The translations under genes were made by a program, and so were the position numbers. DNA of 33,594 bases from Pseudomonadota bacterium (lineage in GTDB: Bacteria; Myxococcota_A; Polyangia; Haliangiales; Haliangiaceae), in the NCBI GenBank assembly GCA_023428295.1, contig JAEYYV010000331.1, forward strand, positions 1-33,594, given 5' to 3'. Numbering within the stretch: the stretch's first letter is position 1; each line of letters opens with the position of its first letter. The notes beneath the pieces are model-generated. The model was not told where the DNA came from. It saw only the letters and a program-made list of their open reading frames with translations, and ran no database searches. Below are positions 1 through 8,963 of the stretch, in pieces.

Positions 1-117
1 CGCCGCCCTAGCTGATCACGCATGACAGCAGGTGCGCCGCCTCTAACCCCAGACTGAGCGTGGAGCTCGGCGATGCACGCACGAGCTACGGCTACGACGT
101 GCTCGCGCGGTGAGCGT

Positions 118-726
118 TCAGTTCCAGAGCTTGTTCGCGAAGTTTACGTGCGCCTGCTCGAGCAACGGTCCATCGAGGTGGTACTCGGCGAGCGCGATGA
201 GGATCTCGCTCGCCTCGCCCTTCTCGATCGCATCGAACCAGCGGCGCGACGAGCGCGTCGACCACATCACGATCAGGTTCGCGCACACCTCCGCGCGAAG
301 CTCCTCGGTCAGGAGCTCGGGCGGCGCACCGAAGCCGACGACGCGGCGCAGGAGCGAGCGGCGCAACAGCTCGCGCTCCGGCAGACGCCCGGCGACGAAC
401 GTCAAGAGCGACGCCATCGCCGCGATCGTGACGCCCGGAAACAGCAGCTCGATGAACTGCATCGGTGACACGAGCGCGAGCGCGACGAAGATCGCACCGA
501 GCATCCACAGCGGTGCACGCAGGTAGCCGAGCACGACGCTGCGCGTCTGCAGCGGGATCTTGATACGGCGCTCCGAGCCATCCTTCTCGCGGATCACGTA
601 CGCCGAGCTCTCGGGCCACAAGGGGAGCCCTGCCTTGTAGAAGCTCGTCACGATCGACTCCGACTCGAGCTCGTCCACGACGCCGAAATCGTCGGTGGTG
701 AGCCAGCTATCCCCTTCGAGTTGCAT
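118..726 (-). CDS. Conserved hypothetical membrane protein with two central TM segments
   Basis: I do not recognise a named family. The product of about 202 residues has a polar N-terminal part, two adjacent hydrophobic stretches in the middle (around LWMLGAIFVALALV and LFPGVTIAAMASLLTFVAG), then a helical, charged C-terminal half that is probably cytosolic. The start is taken at the ATG at 726 (MQLEGDSW). An in-frame ATG at 747 would add seven residues, but those codons have poorer third-position G/C than the rest. No clear ribosome binding site supports either. It lies downstream of yacG on the same strand, about 60 bases away, so it may be read from the same transcript. That it is a real gene is fairly sure; its function is unknown. 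Confidence 0.6.
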   Translation of the reverse strand: MQLEGDSWLTTDDFGVVDELESESIVTSFYKAGLPLWPESSAYVIREKDGSERRIKIPLQTRSVVLGYLRAPLWMLGAIFVALALVSPMQFIELLFPGVTIAAMASLLTFVAGRLPERELLRRSLLRRVVGFGAPPELLTEELRAEVCANLIVMWSTRSSRRWFDAIEKGEASEILIALAEYHLDGPLLEQAHVNFANKLWN

Positions 727-789
727 GACGCATCGAGAGGCTAGCATGCACGAGCGTCGGAATCCGCCTCGGTGTGCCCCGGTGCTCGC

Positions 790-983
790 TCAGGTGTTTC
801 GGCGGTCCGGATCGATGATCGTCGCCGCAGCCTCGGCAGCGTGCTCGTCGGGCTCACCGGTCACGCGGTAGTCCTCGCCGAGCCACTTGCCGAGATCGAT
901 CAAGTGACACCGCTCGCTGCAGAGCGGCCAGAACTTGTTGCCGTCCTTGACCGCTTCTCTGCGGCACAACGGACAGGCGCGCT

Positions 984-987
<4 letters not shown>
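790..987 (-). CDS. yacG: YacG-type DNA gyrase inhibitor, zinc-binding
   Basis: This 65-residue protein matches the YacG family (about 65 residues in E. coli). The sequence shows CPLC at residues 5-8 and a second pair, C23 and C27 (CSERC), which together form a single four-cysteine zinc site. The family's HLIDLGKWL block follows directly. YacG of E. coli binds the GyrB C-terminal region and blocks DNA binding by gyrase; that role here is inferred from family. The tail after about residue 40 is acidic and probably disordered. Its ATG overlaps the TGA of the upstream sigma-54 activator gene (ATGA at 984-987), so the two are likely translationally coupled. This is a confident call. Confidence 0.9.
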
Positions 988-2441
<1,454 letters not shown>

Positions 2442-2451
2442 AGCGTGCGCA

Positions 2452-3336
2452 CTATAGCCGAACCGACCACGCCTGGCCGTTCGCTCCGTCGTCGAACGAC
2501 GCTCGACCTTCGTGAACGAGCTTGTCGAGGTGCGCGCGCAGCGATCGCTCCGCGAGTGGCCACAGAAACCGCGGCGTGTCCGCGTACGCGACCGCCACGA
2601 GCTCTCCGATCGTGCGGGGCGTCTCGACGAGCGCGGCGACGACCTTGTCCTCGCGCATCCGGCGGTGTGCGAGATACTCGCGAAGCTTCGCGGGCCCATC
2701 GACGATCGGCGCGCCGTGCGCGGGCAAGAGCGTGGCAGCGGGCCGCGCGAGCAACGCTTCGAGCGACGCGAGGTAGAGCGCCATGTCGCCCTCGCTCGGA
2801 TCGATCAAGATCGTGCCGATGCCCGCGACCATGTCGCCCGCGATCGTCGCAGCGGCGCCGTGCACCTCGAAGCAGAGATGCCCTTCGGCGTGACCCGGCG
2901 TGAACACGCACGTCATGCCGTGCACCGTCTCGCCATCCGCCAGCTCGCGCGTGACGTCCACGATGCCCGCGAGACGCTTCGCCGTGTTCGCGTGCGCGAG
3001 GATCGGAACGCCCCACCGCTCGGCCAGCGCGGTCGCGCCTCCGATGTGATCGCCGTGGTGATGCGTGAGCGCGACGGCTTCGATCGGGAGATCTGCCAGC
3101 ACCGCGTCGAGCGCGGCTTGTTCGGCGGGGTACGGGCTACCGGGATCGACCGCGATCACGGGGCCTCGCTCCGGCCCGACCAGGTAGACGTTGGTGTGAG
3201 CCGCGGGCGGGAGCGTGGGCGTGCGCAGCGCAAGCACGCGAATCCCCGGGGCTACCCGCTCGAGCACCGGTGGCGTCGAACCCGGTGCTGCCGGTGACGC
3301 ATTGCGTACTTGTTCGTACAGCTTCTCGATGCTCAC
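2452..3336 (-). CDS. Metallo-beta-lactamase fold hydrolase, LACTB2-like
   Basis: A metallo-beta-lactamase superfamily hydrolase of 294 residues. The dinuclear-metal motif HxHxDH is seen as THHHGDH (H92, H94, D96, H97). Further ligands appear in TPGHAEGH, in the IAGDMVAG segment and in LLPAHGAPI. After about residue 220 there is a helical tail (RRMREDKVVAAL...TIGELV) resembling the winged-helix end of LACTB2-type proteins, some of which are endoribonucleases. Substrate is therefore open: RNA, thioester or another ester. The GTG start at 3336 is preceded by GAGG at a suitable distance. It is the first gene of the run continuing into the sigma-54 activator, and it is divergent from the gene at 3427. 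Confidence 0.87.
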   Translation of the reverse strand: MSIEKLYEQVRNASPAAPGSTPPVLERVAPGIRVLALRTPTLPPAAHTNVYLVGPERGPVIAVDPGSPYPAEQAALDAVLADLPIEAVALTHHHGDHIGGATALAERWGVPILAHANTAKRLAGIVDVTRELADGETVHGMTCVFTPGHAEGHLCFEVHGAAATIAGDMVAGIGTILIDPSEGDMALYLASLEALLARPAATLLPAHGAPIVDGPAKLREYLAHRRMREDKVVAALVETPRTIGELVAVAYADTPRFLWPLAERSLRAHLDKLVHEGRASFDDGANGQAWSVRL

Positions 3337-3383
3337 GAGTCCTCGCTCACGCTGGCGTTACCCATCGATCACCCACGATTAGG

Positions 3384-3412
3384 ATGACGACGACACGAGC
3401 ATCTCTTACACT
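3384..3412 (+). promoter_or_regulatory. Candidate sigma-70-type promoter for the gene at 3427
   Basis: ATGACG (3384-3389) and TACACT (3407-3412) are separated by 17 bases and resemble -35 and -10 hexamers. The surrounding TTACACTAATTAAG is AT-rich in an otherwise GC-rich region. Transcription would start about 8 bases before the ATG, leaving almost no leader, which fits the lack of a ribosome binding site there. Inferred by eye only. Confidence 0.3.
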
Positions 3413-3426
3413 AATTAAGCGACTTC

Positions 3427-3708
3427 ATGGTCAGCGTCACGGCCCGCAAGATTCGTGAGTTCGGAACCGAGAGGCCTTCCGGTGCAAGCGGTCGCCTCTA
3501 TACGGGTTATCTGATCTCGTATCCGTACATCGGCCGCGGCATGGTCATCTTCCGCGATCCGCACGGTCATCGCATGATCACGACGCCGGTCAAGCGTGTC
3601 CTCGGCGAGCCGGGCGGCAAGATGATCTACGTGGAGACGGAGAACAGCGTCTATCGCCTCGAGATCCACGGCGAGCCGCTGTTCCCGATGCGCGCCGCCG
3701 GCGAGTAG
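3427..3708 (+). CDS. Short conserved hypothetical protein
   Basis: A 93-residue protein that I cannot assign to a named family. It has no signal peptide and no membrane segment. Its composition (TENSVYRLEIHGEP, RGMVIFRDPHGHRMITTPV) suggests a small all-beta fold, perhaps one that binds a ligand or nucleic acid, but that is a guess. Codon third positions are GC-rich on this strand and the translation reads like folded protein, so I prefer it over the antisense frame. The stop codon (3706-3708) directly abuts the stop codon of the convergent ATPase gene, which begins at 3709. No Shine-Dalgarno sequence precedes the ATG. Confidence 0.65.
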   Translation: MVSVTARKIREFGTERPSGASGRLYTGYLISYPYIGRGMVIFRDPHGHRMITTPVKRVLGEPGGKMIYVETENSVYRLEIHGEPLFPMRAAGE

Positions 3709-4638
3709 CTACGAGAACAGCTTCGCGCCGAGCGCCTGGATGTGCGCCGCGCCGAGCTCCTTCGCGAACACCATCGGCAGCTCCGCGATCGGCGTCTTCG
3801 CACGCTTCGCGATCTCGGCGAGGTACTGCGCGTTGAGCGCTCGGCGATCGCGCGACAGCGTCGCGTGTGCCGTGACCTCGGCGAGCGGCGACGGCAGCGA
3901 GGCTTCGTTCGCGAGCGTATCGACGACGCGTGCGACCGGCGTTCCGGCAGGAACGTGCTCCGGGAACACCTGGTTCACGACGAGCTGCTGCGGAACGATG
4001 CCGAGCGCGGTCAGCTTTTGCTCGAGCTCGATCGCTTCGTTGGTCGGCATCTCTTCAGCGAGCGTGACGAGCACGACCGCTGTCCGCTTCGGATCCGTGA
4101 TCAGCTGCTTCACCGTGCGTGCGTCGCGCGTGAGCGGACCCTCCGGAACCGTATCGACGATCACCCACGGCACGCGCAGCATCGAGTACGAGTGCCCCGA
4201 CGCCGGCATGTCGAACACGACGGTGTCGTACACGGGCTTGCCGCGCTTCTCTTCGGTGGTGTGGAACCACGCTTTGCCGAGCAGCGCGTAATCGTCGAGG
4301 CCGGGGATGGCGCGGAGGAACGCCTTGGTCACGCGGTTCTCGAACACCATCTCGTAGATGCTCTGGAACTTGAGGATCATCAGCCCGTACTCGGCGAGTG
4401 CGCTCGCCGGTGTGGCGTTGACGGCCCACAGGTTGGGCGCGAGCTGCGTGACCTTCTCGCCGACGGGCGGCTTATCGAAGTAGTTACCAAATCGATCGTT
4501 GGCGTTGGTCTCGAACAGCAGGACCTTCTTGCCACGCTCGGCGAGCTGTCCCGCGATCGCCGCTGCCACGGTCGAGCGCCCGACGCCGCCCTTGCCGACG
4601 ACGAGAATGAGACGACGATCGTACAACGCGCTGGTCAC
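3709..4638 (-). CDS. ArsA/Get3-family ATPase, BagA-like subunit with altered P-loop
   Basis: A SIMIBI-class ATPase of the ArsA/Get3 family, 309 residues. The deviant Walker A reads GKGGVGRST (15-23): the signature lysine K16 is present, but the usual P-loop lysine is R21. The switch-I region, DPA in active Get3 proteins, reads ETNANDRF here, and the switch-II-like block is DMPASGHSYSML. ATP hydrolysis by this subunit alone is therefore doubtful. It resembles the non-canonical partner of paired bacterial Get3-like ATPases (M. tuberculosis BagA/BagB). A second, complementary paralogue lies at 12364-13521. The start is the GTG at 4638, which overlaps the TGA of the upstream lipoprotein gene (GTGA), so the two genes are coupled. 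Family sure, partner inferred. Confidence 0.85.
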   Translation of the reverse strand: MTSALYDRRLILVVGKGGVGRSTVAAAIAGQLAERGKKVLLFETNANDRFGNYFDKPPVGEKVTQLAPNLWAVNATPASALAEYGLMILKFQSIYEMVFENRVTKAFLRAIPGLDDYALLGKAWFHTTEEKRGKPVYDTVVFDMPASGHSYSMLRVPWVIVDTVPEGPLTRDARTVKQLITDPKRTAVVLVTLAEEMPTNEAIELEQKLTALGIVPQQLVVNQVFPEHVPAGTPVARVVDTLANEASLPSPLAEVTAHATLSRDRRALNAQYLAEIAKRAKTPIAELPMVFAKELGAAHIQALGAKLFS

Positions 4639-5048
4639 GGTGAATTCGCTGCCGGCGCAGGAGCCGGGGAGGTGGTGGCTGGATCCTCGACAACAACGGC
4701 GATGCCGCTCGCGTATGCGCTGCGCCAACCAGCGAGCTTGCGCAGCGTCCAGATGCCGCCTTCGGGTGTCATGTCGACCTGGATGTTGACGACTTTATCC
4801 GCGCCCATCGCCTTGGCCGCAGCGATCAGCATGCGATTGACGACGCGATCGAGGTTCACGTCGCCGGGGATCGGGATGAACAAGAGATACGCACTGCTCA
4901 CCTGTGCATGCACGACGGCGACGGGTCGCAAGCCAGCGCCCACCGACACCGACTCCGGCTGCACGCGCACGGTGCTGACGGACGAGCAGCCACCCGCAAC
5001 GACGACGAGGATCACACCCGTCTGCGCGAGGCGATGCAACCAGGACAT
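4635..5048 (-). CDS. Small putative lipoprotein
   Basis: A 137-residue exported protein. A hydrophobic N-terminus ends in VVAGGC with C21 as the likely lipidated residue; the lipobox is acceptable but not ideal (A-G-G-C). The mature part has a region around PIPGDVNLDRVVNRML and AMGADKVVNIQVD, which resembles small lipoproteins of the TRL/YbjQ-like kind, but I do not claim membership. The C-terminus is rich in Pro, Ala and Ser. It overlaps the ATPase gene downstream by four bases (GTGA), which suggests the ATPase and this lipoprotein are made together. It is divergent from the PEGA gene at 5082, with only about 33 bases between starts. Confidence 0.72.
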   Translation of the reverse strand: MSWLHRLAQTGVILVVVAGGCSSVSTVRVQPESVSVGAGLRPVAVVHAQVSSAYLLFIPIPGDVNLDRVVNRMLIAAAKAMGADKVVNIQVDMTPEGGIWTLRKLAGWRSAYASGIAVVVEDPATTSPAPAPAANSP

Positions 5049-5065
5049 GGGCGCACGCTAACACA

Positions 5066-5074
5066 TGATAGAAT
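5066..5074 (+). promoter_or_regulatory. Candidate extended -10 promoter
   Basis: TGATAGAAT matches the extended -10 pattern TGnTATAAT with one mismatch. No -35 hexamer is evident, which extended -10 promoters can tolerate. Predicted transcription start is about 5081, one base before the GTG at 5082, so the transcript could be leaderless. Inference by eye. Confidence 0.4.
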
Positions 5075-5081
5075 CTTCGAC

Positions 5082-5993
5082 GTGGTGCGGAGCCTCGTGT
5101 CGCTCGTCCTGAGCGTCGTCATCTCGCTCGCGCCGATGTTCGCGGTCGCACAACCTGCTCCGGGCGCGCCGGGGACGGAGCCCGAGGCAGCCCTCGAGAT
5201 GAGGATCGCCGTCTGGCGGTTCGATGCCCTCGGCATCGACGCCGAGCTGGTCGCGCGCCTCGAAACGCTGTTCCGCATGGAGCTCGCGCGGCTGTCCAAA
5301 GTGCCCCTGCCCTCGCGCCGCGACATCGATCGCGCGGTCACCTCGGATCAGCAGAACTGCACGGGTGAAGAGAAGTGCCTGGCGGCGATCGGCAAGCGTC
5401 TCGGCGTCGACATCGTCGTGACCGGGACGGTCGGCGCCATGGGCGACAGCTACGTGCTGAACATCAAGGCCGTCAACGTCGCGTCGCAGAAGCAAGTGGA
5501 GCGCATCTCGAGCGATCCGCTGCGCGGCAGCCCCGACGAGCTGATCGACGGCGTCCGCGTCGCCGCGTATCGCTTGCTCGCGCCGTCGCAGCTGCACGGA
5601 TCGCTGCAAGTGCAGACCGACATCGTCGGCGCGCAGGTGACGCTCGACGACCGGTCTCTCGGCAAGACGCCGCTCCCCGCGCAAGGCGTGGTGACCAAGC
5701 TCTCGCTCGGCAAGCACAAGCTGCGCGTGCAAGCGCCTGGCTACGATCCGTTCGACGACGAGCTCACGGTCAACTTCCAGAAGGTGACGCAGGTCAACGT
5801 GCGCCTCCTCCAGAGCAAGGAGGTGATCGGCACCGGCAGGCGAGAGGTCGTCGAGCGCAAGCCGTTCTACACGCGCACGTGGTTCGTCGTCGGCACGGTG
5901 GTCGCGGTCGCCGCGCTCGGCGCGCTCATCGGCCACAGCGTGGGCAAGGTGAAGTGTATCGACGGCAAGACGATGCAGGAGGTCGATTGCTGA
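5082..5993 (+). CDS. Exported CsgG-like/PEGA domain protein, first of a tandem pair
   Basis: An envelope protein of 303 residues. An N-terminal signal sequence ends near AVAQ. A CsgG/TolB-like alpha-beta region covers roughly 40-150 (AVWRFDALGIDAE..., then LGVDIVVTGTVG). A PEGA repeat lies at about 174-233 (GAQVTLDDRSLGKTPL, GKHKLRVQAPGYDPF), and a single TM segment at about 266-288 leaves a short tail with two cysteines. PEGA domains are carbohydrate- or surface-associated modules; function here is unknown. The start is the GTG at 5082, the first in-frame start after the divergent gene (5085 is also possible). The next gene overlaps it and has the same architecture, so the two likely arose by duplication and act together. 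Confidence 0.78.
   Translation: MVRSLVSLVLSVVISLAPMFAVAQPAPGAPGTEPEAALEMRIAVWRFDALGIDAELVARLETLFRMELARLSKVPLPSRRDIDRAVTSDQQNCTGEEKCLAAIGKRLGVDIVVTGTVGAMGDSYVLNIKAVNVASQKQVERISSDPLRGSPDELIDGVRVAAYRLLAPSQLHGSLQVQTDIVGAQVTLDDRSLGKTPLPAQGVVTKLSLGKHKLRVQAPGYDPFDDELTVNFQKVTQVNVRLLQSKEVIGTGRREVVERKPFYTRTWFVVGTVVAVAALGALIGHSVGKVKCIDGKTMQEVDC
5977..5982 (+). promoter_or_regulatory. Strong ribosome binding site that decides the next start
   Basis: AGGAGG lies inside the end of the upstream PEGA gene, four bases before an in-frame TTG (5987) and seven before CTG (5990). No ATG or GTG is available near it in that frame. The perfect site argues for a non-AUG start overlapping the upstream stop. Confidence 0.6.
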
Positions 5994-6868
5994 CGCGCGC
6001 ACTCGTCGCGATCGCACTCGCCGCGGGCATCGCGCAGGCGCAGACGCCGCGCGTCGTCGCGCTCGCTCCCCTGTCCACCCTCGGCACGGAGGACAAATCC
6101 GCGTCGTCCAAGAAGATCACGCAGCAGCTCGAAGCCGCGTTCGCGGCGCTGCCGAACACCAAGGTCATCACCGCAGCGCAGGTCACGCAGGCGATCACCA
6201 GAGCAAAGAAGTCGCAGCTGAAGTCGTGCGATCGCGAGCCGGCGTGTCTCGCCGAGCTCGGCAAGCTCGTCGGTGCGACGTACGTCGTCGATGGCGAGAT
6301 CGGCGGTCTGAACGAATCGAAGGTCGTCTACCTCGGCGCCACGGACGTCGCGACGGCGAAGGAGCTTCGCTCGACGACGCTGCAAGTCGGCGGCAAGGCC
6401 GACCCCGCGGGCGGCGCGGCGGGCGCGGCGGTGCGCCTCCTCGAGCCCGATCGCTATCGCGGCACCATGCGGTTCCTCGTCGACGTGAAGGGCGCGACCG
6501 TCTACGTGAACGGCACCAGAGCAGCGCTCTCCGCCAAGGGCGAGTACGGCATGGCGGTCGGCACGCAAGCAGTGCGTGTGACGCATCCGCAGTACCGCGA
6601 CTTCGTGCGCTTCGTCGACGTTCCCTACGCGAGCACCGTCGACGTGCCGGTCAACATGACGCAGTACGCGCGCATCGATCACGACATCCAAGGCAAGCCG
6701 ATCAACACGGACCAGATCACGTACATCGATCCGCCGTGGTGGCGCCGCCCGTACGTGTACGGCCCCGCGGCGGTCTTGCTCGCCGTCGGTGTCGGCGTGC
6801 TCGTCGGGACGCTCGTCCACGACTTCCCCGACGGCGAATGCCGCAAGGTCGGCGGCGCGCCGTGCTAA
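5987..6868 (+). CDS. Exported CsgG-like/PEGA-type protein, second of a tandem pair
   Basis: About 293 residues, arranged like its upstream neighbour. A signal sequence (ALVAIALAAGIAQAQ) is followed by a CsgG-like region. That region has a cysteine pair in KSCDREPACLAELGKL, matching NCTGEEKCLAAIGKRL in the neighbour, then GATYVVDGEIGGL. A PEGA-like segment follows (GATVYVNGTRAALSAKGEY), and a TM segment lies near the end (YGPAAVLLAVGVGVLVGTL) before a short tail with two cysteines. The start is taken as TTG at 5987, which overlaps the upstream TGA by seven bases and has AGGAGG just before it. The gene ends four bases into the convergent lipoprotein gene. Start-codon choice is moderately sure; the gene itself is sure. 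Confidence 0.78.
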   Translation: MLTRALVAIALAAGIAQAQTPRVVALAPLSTLGTEDKSASSKKITQQLEAAFAALPNTKVITAAQVTQAITRAKKSQLKSCDREPACLAELGKLVGATYVVDGEIGGLNESKVVYLGATDVATAKELRSTTLQVGGKADPAGGAAGAAVRLLEPDRYRGTMRFLVDVKGATVYVNGTRAALSAKGEYGMAVGTQAVRVTHPQYRDFVRFVDVPYASTVDVPVNMTQYARIDHDIQGKPINTDQITYIDPPWWRRPYVYGPAAVLLAVGVGVLVGTLVHDFPDGECRKVGGAPC

Positions 6869-7776
6869 CGCAGTAGTCCGTACAGCTGGTTGATCTTGCG
6901 GTTCGCAGCGCCGAAGTCACCGTCGCCGTACTTCTGCATCACCTCGCCCATGCCCGCCTCGAGCTGCGAGCTCACCGACGCCTCGGGCTTGGCTTGCTTC
7001 ACGCGCGCCTGCAGGCGGTCGTACTTGGCCTTGATGAAGTTGCGATTGACGGTGATGCCGTCGATGGTCTGCACCAGCTGGCTCGCGAGGATGTACCCGC
7101 GGGTCCAGTCGGAGTCTTGGAGCGCCTTCGTGATCTCGCTCTCGAGCGCGGACTGCGCGCCGAGGTCCGACGCGAGGAGGCCCTTCTTGTTCATGCCAGA
7201 CTTGGCCTTGCTGACCAGCGAGTCGACTTCTTTGCGCGTGTAGTTGCCGCCGCTCTTGGGCGGCGCGATCTGCTGGATCACCGTGGTGGTGCCGCCGCCG
7301 GTGGCACAGCTGTCCTTCCACTTCTCGGCGTTCTTGCTCTCGAGCTCCATGAGCTGCTGCATCTTGTTCATCGCCGCTTTCTCGCGCTCGGCGACGCGTG
7401 CTTCGCGCTCGGCGACCCGTGCTTCGCGTGCGGCGATGCCACCGGCGGCGTCGAGCTTGCTCGAGATCTTGTCGAGCTCGCTCGACGTGTTGTCGATGCT
7501 CGAGCTCTGCTGCTCGAGCTGCGTATCGATGTCCTTCTTCTTCCGCTCGAGCTCGGTGACGTCACCGCCGCTCGCCTTGACCTGGACGATCTCTTCCTGA
7601 AGCTTCGTCGATTCGCCTTGGAGCTTGTCGCGCTGGGCGAGCAGCGCGTCGCGCCGTGCCACCAGCTCCTGCTGCGCTTTGATCGCCGCAGGATCGGGCG
7701 CCGCCTCCGCATCCCCTTTGTTCTTGCAGGCAGACGCGAACACGACGATGCACAAGCAGAGCCCCGCTAACCGCAT
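6865..7776 (-). CDS. Coiled-coil lipoprotein
   Basis: A 303-residue lipoprotein. The signal peptide ends in FASAC with C17 as the lipid anchor. Residues about 30-150 are strongly predicted coiled coil (long runs of Gln, Lys, Glu and Leu), including the heptad-like repeat AREARVAE. A Gly/Thr-rich linker (ATGGGTTTVIQQI) leads to a helical C-terminal domain of about 130 residues. I do not recognise a family. The coiled coil suggests a spacer or scaffold in the periplasm. The stop overlaps the stop region of the convergent PEGA gene by four bases. It is divergent from the glutathione transferase gene. Confidence 0.75.
   Translation of the reverse strand: MRLAGLCLCIVVFASACKNKGDAEAAPDPAAIKAQQELVARRDALLAQRDKLQGESTKLQEEIVQVKASGGDVTELERKKKDIDTQLEQQSSSIDNTSSELDKISSKLDAAGGIAAREARVAEREARVAEREKAAMNKMQQLMELESKNAEKWKDSCATGGGTTTVIQQIAPPKSGGNYTRKEVDSLVSKAKSGMNKKGLLASDLGAQSALESEITKALQDSDWTRGYILASQLVQTIDGITVNRNFIKAKYDRLQARVKQAKPEASVSSQLEAGMGEVMQKYGDGDFGAANRKINQLYGLLR
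7382..7423. repeat. 21-base tandem duplication inside a coiled-coil gene
   Basis: Two 21-base copies (7382-7402 and 7403-7423) differ at one base, and a third degenerate copy follows to about 7440. On the minus strand they encode repeated AREARVAE-type heptads of the coiled-coil lipoprotein, so each copy adds exactly two helical turns. Confidence 0.7.
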
Positions 7777-7816
7777 ACCCGATAATTGTAGACCATCACT
7801 GGTGTAGATTGCGCGG

Positions 7817-8428
7817 ATGCTGCTCTACCACGATCCTCGTGCTCCGAATCCCCGACGAGTTCGGGTGTTCCTGGCCGAGAAGGGTGTGGCGTACGACACG
7901 ATCGAGGTGTCGATCGCCAACGCTGCCCACCTCACCGCAGAGTTCCGCCAGAAGAACCCCATCTCGCTCCTTCCCGTCCTCGAGCTGGACGACGGGCGCG
8001 TGCTTCGCGAGTCGATCGCGATCTGTCGGTACCTCGAAGAGCTGCACCCCGAGCCGAACTTGTTCGGCGCCGATGCGTGGGAACGCGCGCAGATCGAGAT
8101 GTGGAATCGCCACGCCGAGCTCGAGCTGTTGTGGCCGATCCAGCAGGTCTTCCGCAACACGAACAAGTTCTGGGAAGGACGCATCAAGCAAGCGCCCGAC
8201 TTCGGCGCGATCATGCGCGAGGTCGTCGACGAGCGCTTCGCGTGGCTGGACTCCGAGCTGGCCACGCGCGAGTACCTCGCGGGCAACCGGTTCACCGTCG
8301 CAGACATCACCGCGATGTGCGCGATCGATTTCGGCAAGCCGAGCCAGATCCGCGTCGATGCGGCCACGTACCCCGCCCTCGCCGCGTGGCATGCGCGCGT
8401 CTCCGAACGACCGAGCGCGAAGGCCTGA
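7817..8428 (+). CDS. Glutathione S-transferase family protein
   Basis: A cytosolic GST-like protein of 203 residues. The N-terminal thioredoxin-fold half (1-80) has the typical beginning YHDPRAPNPRRVRVFLAEKG, a cis-proline segment (ISLLPVLELDDG) and the glutathione gamma-Glu contact (LRESIAICRYLEE). The all-helical C-terminal half ends with the family's N-capping/hydrophobic-staple region (GNRFTVADITAMCAIDF). The catalytic residue is not obvious from sequence alone, so activity could be conjugation or glutathione-dependent reduction. It is followed one base later by the GTG of the pyrophosphatase gene, which suggests one transcript. TAGATT at 7805-7810 is a weak -10 candidate that would place the transcript start at the ATG. 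Confidence 0.88.
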   Translation: MLLYHDPRAPNPRRVRVFLAEKGVAYDTIEVSIANAAHLTAEFRQKNPISLLPVLELDDGRVLRESIAICRYLEELHPEPNLFGADAWERAQIEMWNRHAELELLWPIQQVFRNTNKFWEGRIKQAPDFGAIMREVVDERFAWLDSELATREYLAGNRFTVADITAMCAIDFGKPSQIRVDAATYPALAAWHARVSERPSAKA

Positions 8429-8429
8429 C

Positions 8430-8963
8430 GTGCATCCCATCCACGACATCGAGCTCCCCGAGGACATCGCGACGTTCGTGCCGGCGGTGATCGAGATCCC
8501 GCGCGGCTCGCACCTGAAGTACGAGGTCGACAAGCCCACGGGCCTGTTGCGCCTCGATCGCGTCCTCTACTCCGCCGTGCACTACCCGGCGAACTACGGG
8601 TTCATCCCGCGCACGCACGCCGACGACGGTGATCCGCTCGACATCCTCGTCCTCATGCAGGAGCCGGTGGCACCGCTCACCATCATGCGTGCACGCCCCA
8701 TCGGCGGGTTGCGCATGGTCGACGAGCATGGCGGCGACGACAAGATCATCGCGGTCTGCATCGACGACCCTGCGGTCGCGCACTACCACGACATCGCGCA
8801 GCTACCGCCGCACTTGATGCGCGAGCTCGATCGCTTCTTCCGCGACTACAAGGTGCTCGAGGGCAAAGGCGATCAAGTCGACGTCGGCGCGCTCTATCAC
8901 TGCGCACACGCCCTCAGCGTGATCCAGAAGTCGATCGACGCGTACGCGCGCGGCGAGCGTTAA
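8430..8963 (+). CDS. ppa: Inorganic pyrophosphatase, family I
   Basis: A soluble pyrophosphatase (PPi to two Pi) of 177 residues, the usual bacterial family I length. The signature DDGDPLDILV with its metal-binding aspartates is present. Family blocks EIPRGSHLKYEVDKPTG and YPANYGFIPRT precede it, and FFRDYKVLEGK and the DDPAVAHYHDI segment follow. It removes pyrophosphate from biosynthetic reactions in the cytosol. The start is GTG at 8430, directly after the GST stop; GAAGG a few bases upstream may serve as the ribosome binding site. The stop overlaps the stop of the convergent rlmN by four bases. Very confident. Confidence 0.95.
   Translation: MHPIHDIELPEDIATFVPAVIEIPRGSHLKYEVDKPTGLLRLDRVLYSAVHYPANYGFIPRTHADDGDPLDILVLMQEPVAPLTIMRARPIGGLRMVDEHGGDDKIIAVCIDDPAVAHYHDIAQLPPHLMRELDRFFRDYKVLEGKGDQVDVGALYHCAHALSVIQKSIDAYARGER

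Noticed and set aside
3415..3669. Minus-strand 84-codon frame opposite the small gene at 3427
   Set aside because: The plus-strand frame has better codon bias and protein-like composition; only one can be real and the promoter motif also supports the plus strand.
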